Source: Elusimicrobiota bacterium (GTDB lineage: Bacteria > Elusimicrobiota > Elusimicrobia > UBA1565 > UBA9628). From it: a stretch of DNA of 41,220 nt. Below are positions 15,444 to 22,830 of the stretch, one piece after another. Below the pieces are notes generated by a model. It searched no databases and had not been told where the DNA came from. It worked only from the letters and a program-made list of their open reading frames with translations. The position numbers were made by a program, and so were the translations under genes. Location: assembly GCA_016209035.1 (NCBI GenBank), contig JACQWX010000010.1, forward strand, positions 1 through 41,220. Reading direction: 5' to 3'. The first letter of the stretch is position 1. Every line of letters starts with the position of its first letter.

Positions 15444-16870
15444 GGCCGCACCTCCCTCAGGGAGAGCACTTTGTCGACGATCTCCGACTGCTGGGGCAGC
15501 ACCCCGCCCATGTGCCGGACGTGGTGGATGGGGGGATAGTCCCGGATGTCGGCCAGGCTTAAGGCCAGCCTCATCTCGTCCTCGAGCTGTCCCGCGGAGG
15601 CCTCCACCACCACGATGTGCCTGGCCTTCTTGAGGAGGGGCTTGAGGTAGTCGACCGGGAAGGGCCACAGCGTGATGGGCCGGAACAGGCCTGCCTTGAC
15701 CCACTGCGAGCGCAGGGTCGCGACCGCGCCCTTGGCCATGCGGGAGGGCGTGTTGGAGGCGACGATGATCACCTCGGCGTCCTCGCACTGGTAGAGGTCG
15801 GCCATCTGCTCGCTCTTGCGGATGGACTCGTACTTCTGGTTGAGGCGCCTGTTGTGCTTCTCGAGATCGAGCTCGCTCAGGTAGAAGGAGCAGATGAGGT
15901 TGCCGCGGTGGTTGCGGTCGCCGTACACCGCCCAGTCCGGGATGCCGGGCTTGCGCATGTTCTTGGGCATGCGGACCATGCCGGTCATCTGCCCGAGGTA
16001 GCCGTCCGCCGCGATGAGCACCGGGTTGCGGTACTTGAAGGCGAGCTCGAAGGCCTTCATGGTGAGGTCGAGCATCTCCTGCGGGGTGGAGGGGGCGAGC
16101 ACGATGCAGTAGGTGTTGCCGTGGCCGAGGCCGCGGCACATGACCTTGATGTCGGCCTGCTCGGGGGCGATGTTCCCCAGGCCCGGGCCGCCGCGCATCA
16201 CGTTGACGAACACGCCGGGGACCTCGGAGCCGACCATGTAGGAGATCCCCTCGAGCATGAGGCTGAAGCCCGGGCTGGAGGTGTAGGTGATGCAGGGGAG
16301 CCCCGCCCCGCCCGTGCCGTACATGAAGTTCACGGTGGCGACTTCGCTCACCGCCTGGAAGAAGACGCCGTCGAGGAGTGGCTGGTACTTGGCCATGAGC
16401 TCGGCGCCCTCGGTCGAGGGGGTGATGGGGTAGCCGTAGACGTGCCGGCAGCCGGCGAGGATGGCGCCGATGGCCGAGGCGTAGGTGCCCTTGGTCACCA
16501 GGGGCTCGCACTCGGGCAGGGGGATGAGCTGGTCCGCCACGGGCTCGGGCTTGGGCGCCGCGGAAGGCCGCGGGCCGAAGAGCTTCGACGGGTCCTCGAT
16601 GACGAAATCGCTCTGCACGCCTTCGGCGCCCTCGGAGACGCTCAGCCTCATGCCGTAGGGCTCGGGGCAGGCCGCGACGCAGAGGCCGCAGCCGGTGCAA
16701 GCCTCCAGGTTCAGGGCGACCGGGATCAAGCCCGTGTGAGGATTGATCTTGGCGCCCGGGGTGATGCAGCCCTTGACGCAGGCGGCGATGCACCTCCCGC
16801 ACCCCTTGCAGTAGGCGGGCAGCAGGAACGGCTTGGGCTTCTCCTTCACTTTCGTCGTCTTCTGGCTCAT
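15440..16870 (-). CDS. korA: 2-oxoacid:ferredoxin oxidoreductase alpha subunit with N-terminal ferredoxin domain (KorDA fusion)
   Basis: A 476-residue protein. Residues 17-65 form a 2[4Fe-4S] ferredoxin domain (CKGCGRCIAACVKGC, then CTGCGLCVAACPE), normally the separate delta subunit. The remainder is the alpha subunit (KGTYASAIGAILAGCRHVYGYPITPSTEGAELMA), the VorB/KorA form. Together with KorBC the complex oxidises 2-oxoglutarate or branched 2-oxoacids to acyl-CoA and reduces ferredoxin. In Thauera the benzoyl-CoA reductase is fed by 2-oxoglutarate:ferredoxin oxidoreductase, so the same role is a natural inference here. It starts 11 bases after EMO and overlaps korB. Confidence 0.85.
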   Translation of the reverse strand: MSQKTTKVKEKPKPFLLPAYCKGCGRCIAACVKGCITPGAKINPHTGLIPVALNLEACTGCGLCVAACPEPYGMRLSVSEGAEGVQSDFVIEDPSKLFGPRPSAAPKPEPVADQLIPLPECEPLVTKGTYASAIGAILAGCRHVYGYPITPSTEGAELMAKYQPLLDGVFFQAVSEVATVNFMYGTGGAGLPCITYTSSPGFSLMLEGISYMVGSEVPGVFVNVMRGGPGLGNIAPEQADIKVMCRGLGHGNTYCIVLAPSTPQEMLDLTMKAFELAFKYRNPVLIAADGYLGQMTGMVRMPKNMRKPGIPDWAVYGDRNHRGNLICSFYLSELDLEKHNRRLNQKYESIRKSEQMADLYQCEDAEVIIVASNTPSRMAKGAVATLRSQWVKAGLFRPITLWPFPVDYLKPLLKKARHIVVVEASAGQLEDEMRLALSLADIRDYPPIHHVRHMGGVLPQQSEIVDKVLSLREVRP

Positions 16871-16881
16871 GGAGCGGACTC

Positions 16882-18870
16882 CTAGAGACTCGCCGCGACC
16901 AGAGAGGCGATATCCACCGCCTTGGGCCCCTTGCCCTGAGTGAGGTCGTTGATGCCGTCGGAGAGCATGGTGAGGCAGAAGGGGCAGGCCGCGGCCACGC
17001 AGGCGTCCTGCGCGCCCGCTCCTTCGGCGCAGGCCGCCAGGGCCTCCTTGCACCGGTTGTGGTTGACGCGCTCGCCGTGCTCCTCGGCCCACATCAGGCC
17101 CCCCCCGGCGCCGCAGCAGAACGAGCGGTCGCGCGAGCGCGGCATCTCGGCCAAGGTGAGGCCCGGCACCGCGGCCAGGACCGTCCGAGGCTGGGCGTAG
17201 AGGTCGTTGTGCCGGCCCAGATAGCATGAGTCGTGGTAGACCGCGCGCCGGGCAGCGTCCTTCACCGGCTTGAGCCTGCCTTCGGCCAGGAGCCTTGAGA
17301 TGAGCTGGGAGTGGTGCGCGACCTCCTCGAGATCGATGCCGAACTGGGGGTACTCGTTCTTGAGGGTGTTGAACCCGTGCGGGCAGGCGGTGAAGACCTT
17401 GCGGATGCCGTACTTCTTGAAGACCTCGACGTTCGCCTCGGCCATGGCCTTGAAGAGGTATTCGTTGCCGAGCCTCCGGGCCGAGTCGCCGCAGCAGCCT
17501 TCCTCGGTCCCCAGCACCGCGAAGCTCACGCCCGCGGCCTTGAGGACGGCGGCGAGGTCGCGGGCCACCCGCTGGTTGCGGTCGTCGAAGGCTCCGGCGC
17601 AGCCCACGAACCAGCACCACTCGGCCTTGGCGCCTTTGCCGAACACGGGGAGGTCGAGGGTCTTGGCCCAGTCCATCCGGGTGGACGAGCTCAGCCCCCA
17701 GGGGTTGGAGTGCTTCTCCATGTTCTCGAGCGCGATCTGCGGCTGGCGGGCGATGGAGCCTTGCGTCAGCACGAGGTGGCGCCGGTACTCGACGATCTTC
17801 TCGATGTGCTCGTTGCCGACCGGGCACTCGGTCTCGCAGGCGCGGCAGGTGGTGCAGGCCCAGACCTCGTCCGTCTTCGTCCACTCGTCCGACACGATGG
17901 GCTCGCGCTCGGCGCCGGGGACCTTGAGGCCTTCCTGGACGAGCAGGCGCTTGATGTCCAGGTGGAGCTTCTTCGGCGAGAGGGGCTTGCCGGTCTGGTT
18001 GGCGGGGCAGCGCTCCTCGCACCGGCCGCATTCGGTGCAGGTGAGCCCGTCCATGAGCATCTTCCAAGAGAGCTCGGGCAGAACGTGCGCGCCCCAGAAT
18101 TCGCGCTCCTCGATGCCCGGGATGGGCTGGAGCGCGCCTTTGGGGGCGAGGCTCCTCAGGAAGACGTTGAAGGGCGCGAACATGATGTGCAGGTGCTTCG
18201 AGAAGGGGAGGAAGTTGAGGAAGCCCAGCAGGATGGCGGCGTGGAGCCACCAGCTGGCCGCGTAGGCCAGGTCCAGGCACCGCGGCCCGGCCTTCATGGC
18301 CAGCCAGACCGACGCCATGGGCGCGCCCAGGAAGGCCCCTGGGGCGGCGGCGCCGTGGCGCGCGATCCTGGCTCCGTCGAGCATCACGTCGGTCACGATG
18401 ACGCCCGCGATGAGGCCCAGGATGAGGAGCGCCTCGCAGGTGAGCTCCAGGCGCTTGGGCCTGGTGACCAGCCTGCGGAAGAAGGCCATGGCCAGGGCGA
18501 CCAGGACGATGGCGTAGAAGAGGTTCATGGACAAGTGGTACCAGAGGCGCCCGTCCGTGAACGGCAGGGCCGAGCCGCTTAAGCCCTCCCAGAAGAAATT
18601 GATCACCGAGAGGAAGAGCACGGTGAAGCCCCAGAAGATGCCCAGGTGCATGGGGCCGGAAAAGGGGTCGCGCAGGAGGCGCGAGTGGCCGAAGACCTCG
18701 AGGGCCACGGCTGCCGCCCTCTCGGGGACGCGGTCCCACCGAGGCTCCCACTCGGGCTTGCCCTGCCGGATGAGCAGGACCTTCTTCCAGGCGTTGTACG
18801 CGAAAAGGCCGACCGCGGCCAGGAAGATGACGACCTCTGCGACGGCGAAGACGATCCCGCTGCCAGGCAT
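16882..18870 (-). CDS. EMO-type membrane FeS oxidoreductase (cytochrome b + two CCG domains)
   Basis: About 662 residues. The N-terminal quarter has five to six membrane segments resembling NarI-type cytochrome b. Next comes a ferredoxin-like domain (CTECGRCEERCPAN, CTTCRACETECPVGN), then two HdrB/D-type cysteine-rich CCG domains (FVGCAGAF with EEGCCGDSARRLG; YHDSCYLGRHN with SFCCGAGGG). This is the layout of the ETF:(methyl)menaquinone oxidoreductase family proposed for syntrophic and benzoate-degrading anaerobes. It likely moves electrons from acyl-CoA dehydrogenases via ETF to the quinone pool. ATG 18870 was preferred because a TAGCAT -10-like box lies 8 bases before it; ATG 18888 is an alternative that would overlap that box. 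It leads the operon with the Kor genes. Confidence 0.75.
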   Translation of the reverse strand: MPGSGIVFAVAEVVIFLAAVGLFAYNAWKKVLLIRQGKPEWEPRWDRVPERAAAVALEVFGHSRLLRDPFSGPMHLGIFWGFTVLFLSVINFFWEGLSGSALPFTDGRLWYHLSMNLFYAIVLVALAMAFFRRLVTRPKRLELTCEALLILGLIAGVIVTDVMLDGARIARHGAAAPGAFLGAPMASVWLAMKAGPRCLDLAYAASWWLHAAILLGFLNFLPFSKHLHIMFAPFNVFLRSLAPKGALQPIPGIEEREFWGAHVLPELSWKMLMDGLTCTECGRCEERCPANQTGKPLSPKKLHLDIKRLLVQEGLKVPGAEREPIVSDEWTKTDEVWACTTCRACETECPVGNEHIEKIVEYRRHLVLTQGSIARQPQIALENMEKHSNPWGLSSSTRMDWAKTLDLPVFGKGAKAEWCWFVGCAGAFDDRNQRVARDLAAVLKAAGVSFAVLGTEEGCCGDSARRLGNEYLFKAMAEANVEVFKKYGIRKVFTACPHGFNTLKNEYPQFGIDLEEVAHHSQLISRLLAEGRLKPVKDAARRAVYHDSCYLGRHNDLYAQPRTVLAAVPGLTLAEMPRSRDRSFCCGAGGGLMWAEEHGERVNHNRCKEALAACAEGAGAQDACVAAACPFCLTMLSDGINDLTQGKGPKAVDIASLVAASL

Positions 18871-18878
18871 GCGCGCAC

Positions 18879-18888
18879 ATGCTATCAT
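18879..18888. promoter_or_regulatory. Overlapping divergent -10 boxes giving leaderless starts
   Basis: The minus-strand TAGCAT (18884-18879) lies 8 bases before the EMO ATG, and the plus-strand TATCAT (18883-18888) lies 6 bases before ATG 18895. The two -10 hexamers overlap, so polymerase binding in one direction would exclude the other. Neither gene has a Shine-Dalgarno. Confidence 0.45.
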
Positions 18889-18894
18889 TATTCC

Positions 18895-19401
18895 ATGTCC
18901 GCTGCCACGCCGGCGCCCGAGGCGGTCGGCGCCGCCCTGCTGGCGACGAGCCTCTCGATCGTGGCCGGGATCGTCCTGCTCTGGGTCCTGGTCTGCCGCC
19001 TCATCGCGAGGCTGAGCGGCTGGGCGGCGCTCGCCAGGGCCTACCCTGACATGGCGCCTCCCATGTCGGACCGGCGCTGGAGGTTCCGCAGCGGCTTGAT
19101 GAGGTTCGGGTCGCGCTACGGCAACTGCCTGACCTTACAGGTCGACCACGCGGGCCTGCGGCTGTCGGTCCTGGCGCTGCTCAAGCCCGGCCATCAGCCG
19201 ATCTGCGTGCCTTGGCACGAGGTCTCGGTGCGGCGCGTCCAGCGGTTCTTCAGCGAGCTCGTCGAGCTGCGCTTCCGGAGCGAGCCGGACATCCCCCTGC
19301 TCATCGACGCGGAGCTGGCCGAGGAGCTCGCCGAGGCCGCAGGCGCTTCCTGGCCCCGCGAATCCGGGTCCGATGGCGGCGGCCGGGTCTCCGGCCGCTG
19401 A
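18895..19401 (+). CDS. Hypothetical single-pass membrane protein
   Basis: 168 residues with one hydrophobic helix at about 10-37 (AVGAALLATSLSIVAGIVLLWVL within it), then a soluble domain containing LTLQVDHAGLRLSVLALLKPGHQPICVPWHEVSVRR. That pattern of short beta strands followed by an IPWxEI-like motif resembles bacterial PH-like domain proteins, but I cannot assign a family. The C-terminal 20 residues are Gly/Ser-rich. A TATCAT box 6 bases before the ATG suggests a leaderless transcript. It is monocistronic and ends at a hairpin. Confidence 0.7.
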   Translation: MSAATPAPEAVGAALLATSLSIVAGIVLLWVLVCRLIARLSGWAALARAYPDMAPPMSDRRWRFRSGLMRFGSRYGNCLTLQVDHAGLRLSVLALLKPGHQPICVPWHEVSVRRVQRFFSELVELRFRSEPDIPLLIDAELAEELAEAAGASWPRESGSDGGGRVSGR

Positions 19402-19438
19402 CGGCGCAAGGGCTCGGACCTGCAGAGCGACGCCCGGC

Positions 19439-19469
19439 GGGCCTGGGTCAGTACGCGGCCCAGGCCCTT
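19439..19469 (+). terminator. Hairpin ending the small membrane protein transcript
   Basis: GGGCCTGGG pairs with CCCAGGCCC (9 bp, 11-base loop) and is followed by TT. The right arm is inside the 3' end of the convergent pilin-like gene. Confidence 0.5.
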
Positions 19470-20188
19470 CCGACCGAATCCGTGTGGGTGCAGTCCACGT
19501 AGATGGCGCCCCGCTCCGGGCCCGAGGGAACCGCGACATAGGCCCACTGCCCGGTGTCCACGGCCTCCATCTTGTAGCGCACGGAGACCTCGGCGGTGGG
19601 ATGATGGGGGAATCGGGCTCCCCAGGTGTCCCAGAGCCATGGGATGGCAGCGAGGCCGTCGCGCGGGTCCTTGGCGAGTTCCCTCGGGTCGTCTGGATAG
19701 CGGCCTGCCGCCGATAGGCGCCGCTGTAGGGCGTTCCGGAGCAGCCTCAGGCCGTCCCTGTTCAGGGCCTCGCCGTACAGGCGTCGGACCTCCAGGCCTT
19801 TCGGGAGGGCCACCAGCCCGACGAAGGCGCACAGCAGGAACACGGCGCCGCAGCGCAGGAGTACCCATGCCGTGGACAGCGGGACCTCTCCTCGGGCGAT
19901 GCTCACGGTCCGGCGCCAGGCCCGGACGCACCACCAGAAGATGACCGCCAGGAAGACCAGCTCGAGCCCGGTCCTCGGCGCGTTCGCCAGCGCCGTCTGA
20001 GGGAATCTCAGGGTCCATCCCAGCACGAACACGGCCTGAGCGCAGACCGCGGCCGTGACGGGGACGAGCCACAGCAGCCTCACGGCCAGTTCCAGCCTCC
20101 GCAGGGCCGGGCCCCCTCCGGGAGAGGAGAACGGCTGCCCTTCGGGGACCTGGCCTCCTTGGGCCAGGGAGGGCTGGGTTTCGTTCAT
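19448..20188 (-). CDS. Membrane protein with a C-terminal pilin/pseudopilin-like domain
   Basis: About 246 residues. The N-terminal tail holds the dispersed-element peptide (QVPEGQPFSSPGGGP), then three hydrophobic segments at about 40-65, 75-95 and 115-140. The C-terminal domain (LRLLRNALQRRLSAAGRYPDDPRELA, then GQWAYVAVPSGPERGAIYVDCTHTDSVGRAWAAY) reads like the globular part of a type II/IV pseudopilin, but there is no prepilin peptidase site or single N-terminal pilin helix. The start is uncertain: several in-frame Met codons lie between 20188 and 20212, and ATG 20188 has a GGTGA SD. The CTHTD tail is the feature that made me think of Elusimicrobiota pilins. Function is unknown. Confidence 0.7.
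   Translation of the reverse strand: MNETQPSLAQGGQVPEGQPFSSPGGGPALRRLELAVRLLWLVPVTAAVCAQAVFVLGWTLRFPQTALANAPRTGLELVFLAVIFWWCVRAWRRTVSIARGEVPLSTAWVLLRCGAVFLLCAFVGLVALPKGLEVRRLYGEALNRDGLRLLRNALQRRLSAAGRYPDDPRELAKDPRDGLAAIPWLWDTWGARFPHHPTAEVSVRYKMEAVDTGQWAYVAVPSGPERGAIYVDCTHTDSVGRAWAAY
20104..20158 (-). repeat. Dispersed palindromic element, copy 1 (in frame)
   Basis: Read on the minus strand it starts GGAGGCCAGGTCCCC, has a core CCGTTCTCC and ends CCCGGAGGGGGCCCGGCC, so the outer arms are complementary (GGCCAGGTCCCC against GGGGGCCCGGCC with one wobble and one mismatch). It encodes VPEGQPFSSPGGGP. It is clearly related to 37491-37553 and 39756-39812. Confidence 0.75.
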
Positions 20189-20211
20189 GGTCACCATCAT
20201 GCATTTTTTCA

Positions 20212-20217
20212 TAGAAT
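20212..20217 (+). promoter_or_regulatory. -10 box of a leaderless adenosine deaminase transcript
   Basis: TAGAAT is followed by 7 bases and then ATG. No Shine-Dalgarno is present. The surrounding T-rich stretch is the only AT-rich patch in the gap. Confidence 0.5.
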
Positions 20218-20224
20218 CGAGGCC

Positions 20225-21250
20225 ATGGGCTCCCTGCGGGAGACGGTCCGCTCCCTTCCCAAGGCCGAGCTCCACCGGCACATCGAGGGCTGCGTCTCGA
20301 CGCCCGCCATCATCCGGCTCGGCCGCAAGCACGGGCTCAAGCTCCCGAGCTTCGACCAGGCCGAGCTCGACGCCCTCGTCAAGCTCAAGGCCCCCATGGC
20401 CTGCCTCGACGACGTGCTGCGGATGTTCGCCATCGCCCAATCGGTGTTCGTCTCCTTGGAGGCGGTGGAGGAGATCGTCTTCGAGATGCTCGAGCACGCC
20501 CGCCTCAAGGAGAACGTCGTGCTGCTCGAGGCGCGCTACAGCCCGGACTTCATGCTCCGCGGCAAGGCGCTCGATTGGGGCGAGACCCTGGGGCTCATCA
20601 GCCGCACCTGCGCGGCCTACGAGGCGCGCCACGGGGTGGTCTGCGGCGTCATCCTGATCGCCTCGCGCGGCTACGGGCTGGCCTCGGCCGAGAAGACGGT
20701 GGACTTCGCGGTGCGCCACCGTCGCCTCATCGCGGGATTCGATTTCGCCGACTCCGAGGCCGCCTACCCCGCCTCGCTCTACCGGGGCCTGGCAGCGAGG
20801 CTGCGCGACGCCGGCATACCGCTCACGGTCCATTCGGGAGAGGAGGGGGACTATCGGATGGTGGAGGAGACTCTGCGCGAGCTCAAACCCCGGCGCATCG
20901 GCCACGGCGTGCGCGCGGCGGACGAGCCCTCCGGCAGGCTCCTGGAGATCATCAGGTCGCAGGGCGTCACCATCGAGACCAACCCCTGGAGCAACTACCT
21001 CACCCACGCCGTGGACTCCATCGAGGCTCACCCCCTGCCGCGCTTCATCCGCGCCGGGGTGAAGGCCTCCATCGGCGCGGACGACCCCGAGATCCTCGAC
21101 ACCGACCTCAACAAGGAGTATCTCCTCGCGCTCGAGCGCATGGGCCTCGAACTCAAGGACCTCGTCCGCGTCGGGCGCTCGGCCGTGGAGGGCTCCTTCC
21201 TGTCCGCGGACAAGAAGGAGGAAGCCCTCCGGAGGATGCCCGAACACTGA
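20225..21250 (+). CDS. add: Adenosine deaminase family protein
   Basis: 341 residues, the usual length for adenosine deaminase, which converts adenosine to inosine with a zinc-bound water. The metal and catalytic motifs are in order: KAELHRHIEG (HxH, near residue 17), LTVHSGEEGD (His plus catalytic Glu), RRIGHGVRA (His), and KASIGADDPEI (Asp-Asp). The SIGADDP form differs slightly from the common SLNTDDP. Related adenine or aminofutalosine deaminases share these motifs; the latter act in menaquinone synthesis, so the substrate should be left open. The gene stops at TGATG, overlapping the next start. Confidence 0.85.
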   Translation: MGSLRETVRSLPKAELHRHIEGCVSTPAIIRLGRKHGLKLPSFDQAELDALVKLKAPMACLDDVLRMFAIAQSVFVSLEAVEEIVFEMLEHARLKENVVLLEARYSPDFMLRGKALDWGETLGLISRTCAAYEARHGVVCGVILIASRGYGLASAEKTVDFAVRHRRLIAGFDFADSEAAYPASLYRGLAARLRDAGIPLTVHSGEEGDYRMVEETLRELKPRRIGHGVRAADEPSGRLLEIIRSQGVTIETNPWSNYLTHAVDSIEAHPLPRFIRAGVKASIGADDPEILDTDLNKEYLLALERMGLELKDLVRVGRSAVEGSFLSADKKEEALRRMPEH

Positions 21251-22701
21251 TGAATCCACCCCTGGGACTCCCTGTTCTGATCGGGCTGTGGCTCGTCTTG
21301 TCGCGGGTCCCTGCCTCCGCCGGCGACGGGGGACAAGACGCCCTCTCCCGGAAGGCCGACGAGATCGAACAGGCGCTCAACGGTCTTCCTGAAGACCAGC
21401 GCGGCCGCATCTCCGAGGCCTTCGCGCGCTGCGGGAATCCTTTCGTGTCGGCCTCCGGCAGGAGCGTCAACCACGCCATCCAGATCTGCATCGATTCCAA
21501 CGACGATTGGCTGGTCGTTTTCAATGGGGCGCCGCGGTTGCGCAGGGCCGAGATCTCCTGGATGGGCGCCCAATTCGGCATCGAGCCCGGCGTCATCTCG
21601 GCCGCCTTGGAGAAGGCGGCCCCGGACTCCGAGCCGGCCGCGAAGCCTCCTGAGAAGAAGCCCCAGGTCCGGCCCGGCCCCTCGGACCAGCCCGTCGCTC
21701 CGGGGGGCCCGGATGTCGTCCCGGGGACTCCGCAGGGCCCTGGGGGGGGGTCGGATGCGGCGCGCCCGGGGTCTGGGTCCACGAAAGAGGCGGCCTTGGG
21801 ACCGGACGAGGCCACGGACGATCTCCTCAAGAGGAGGTCGCTCGACGGCGGCAAGGCCGCATCCGTGGCCAAGGCGGTTGCCGGCATCAAGGGGAAAGCC
21901 GGAGGCGGTTTCGGACCGGACAAGCCGGATGAAGGCCTCGATGGCGCGAGCTCCGACGACTCGCGGCCAGGGATGAATCCGCGGGCCGCGGGCGGGCCAG
22001 GGACGACTTCGATTCCTTCCGGCCCTGGGACCGGCGTCGGCGGACAAGGTCCGGGAGGAGGCGTCAGCGCCGTTGCGTCCCGCTACTCCCGCCTTCCCGG
22101 CGCTGTCCCGAATCCTTCGGCGTCGTCGGCGGCCGGCGATGTTCCTCTTCCGGCCGTGCCTGGGGCGACGCCCGAAGGGCGTATGGGGTCCCCCGGCGCG
22201 GCCGGGCGAAAGGATCCGGACGGCGCGGGCCTCGGCCGCTCCGGGGCATCGGGTCCCGGGAGGTTCCCGGGCAGGGCGGAAGATGAGCTGACCGATGAGG
22301 AACAGAGGGAGCTCGACGAATTCCTCGACGCGCTCAGCGATGCGGGCAAGTCCGGGAGGCTCGACCCGGGCATCAACGGCGCTCTCGCCGCAGCCGAATC
22401 GCGCAAGGGCCGGAGCGGCGCGATGTCCCGGGCCCTCGGCGACGTGCGCACCATCCTCGAGAAGGCGGGCAAGGACTGGACCGGACGCGACCGGATCGCG
22501 GTCGAGGCCGCGCTGCGCCGGCTCGGCATCCGGATGTCGCCCAGCGGCGTGGACCGGCTCTATAAGGCCCTGAGACTCGCGTATCCTCCCTCGGCCAAGG
22601 TGGTCCCGCGGGAACCGTGGTGGGAGCGTCTTCTGCACTGGATCAAGTCGTTCCTCCGACGGTCCCGAGCCTCTCTCGTCGGCGACCTCTCGTCCTCCTA
22701 G
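21250..22701 (+). CDS. Secreted Pro/Gly/Ala-rich protein of unknown function
   Basis: 483 residues. A signal peptide (LGLPVLIGLWLVLSRVPASAG, cleavage about residue 24) is followed by a small ordered region with two cysteines (ARCGNPF, IQICIDSNDDW). A long low-complexity Pro/Gly/Ser/Ala segment runs from about 120 to 345, then an acidic helix-rich C-terminal region (DELTDEEQRELDEFLDAL) and a basic end. Its ATG overlaps the adenosine deaminase stop codon, so it is translationally coupled to an apparently unrelated enzyme. I do not recognise the family; an extracellular or envelope matrix-like role is only a guess. Confidence 0.7.
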   Translation: MNPPLGLPVLIGLWLVLSRVPASAGDGGQDALSRKADEIEQALNGLPEDQRGRISEAFARCGNPFVSASGRSVNHAIQICIDSNDDWLVVFNGAPRLRRAEISWMGAQFGIEPGVISAALEKAAPDSEPAAKPPEKKPQVRPGPSDQPVAPGGPDVVPGTPQGPGGGSDAARPGSGSTKEAALGPDEATDDLLKRRSLDGGKAASVAKAVAGIKGKAGGGFGPDKPDEGLDGASSDDSRPGMNPRAAGGPGTTSIPSGPGTGVGGQGPGGGVSAVASRYSRLPGAVPNPSASSAAGDVPLPAVPGATPEGRMGSPGAAGRKDPDGAGLGRSGASGPGRFPGRAEDELTDEEQRELDEFLDALSDAGKSGRLDPGINGALAAAESRKGRSGAMSRALGDVRTILEKAGKDWTGRDRIAVEAALRRLGIRMSPSGVDRLYKALRLAYPPSAKVVPREPWWERLLHWIKSFLRRSRASLVGDLSSS

Positions 22702-22710
22702 GTCTTCTGT

Positions 22711-22820
22711 AGGCCCTCTGGGGGCCAAAGGTCCCGGTCGAATATAGGTCCTAGGTCCCTGGTCCCGAGTGGTACATTGGACCCATATTGTGGGTGGCTG
22801 AAGGACCCAGATGGTACACC
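22711..22820. repeat. GGTCC/GGACC-rich leader before the subtilase
   Basis: Four GGTCC units occur between about 22729 and 22762, then two GGACCC units downstream near 22780 and 22803, which are their reverse complement, so several alternative hairpins can form. The region lies between a stop codon and the SD of the protease gene and is more AT-rich than the coding flanks. A regulatory RNA or a repeat remnant is possible. I cannot match it to a known riboswitch class. Confidence 0.4.
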
Positions 22821-22830
22821 AGGAGGAGCC

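Noticed and set aside
12687..16802. 1371-codon minus-strand open frame
   Set aside because: Only the KorB/C section (about 14350-15443) is real. The rest is antisense to gcdH or out of frame with korA.
22160..22205. Possible fourth copy of the dispersed element inside the Pro/Gly-rich secreted protein
   Set aside because: It shares only CCCGAAGGG and CCCCCGG blocks, without the TTCTCC core. Low-complexity Pro/Gly codons explain this.
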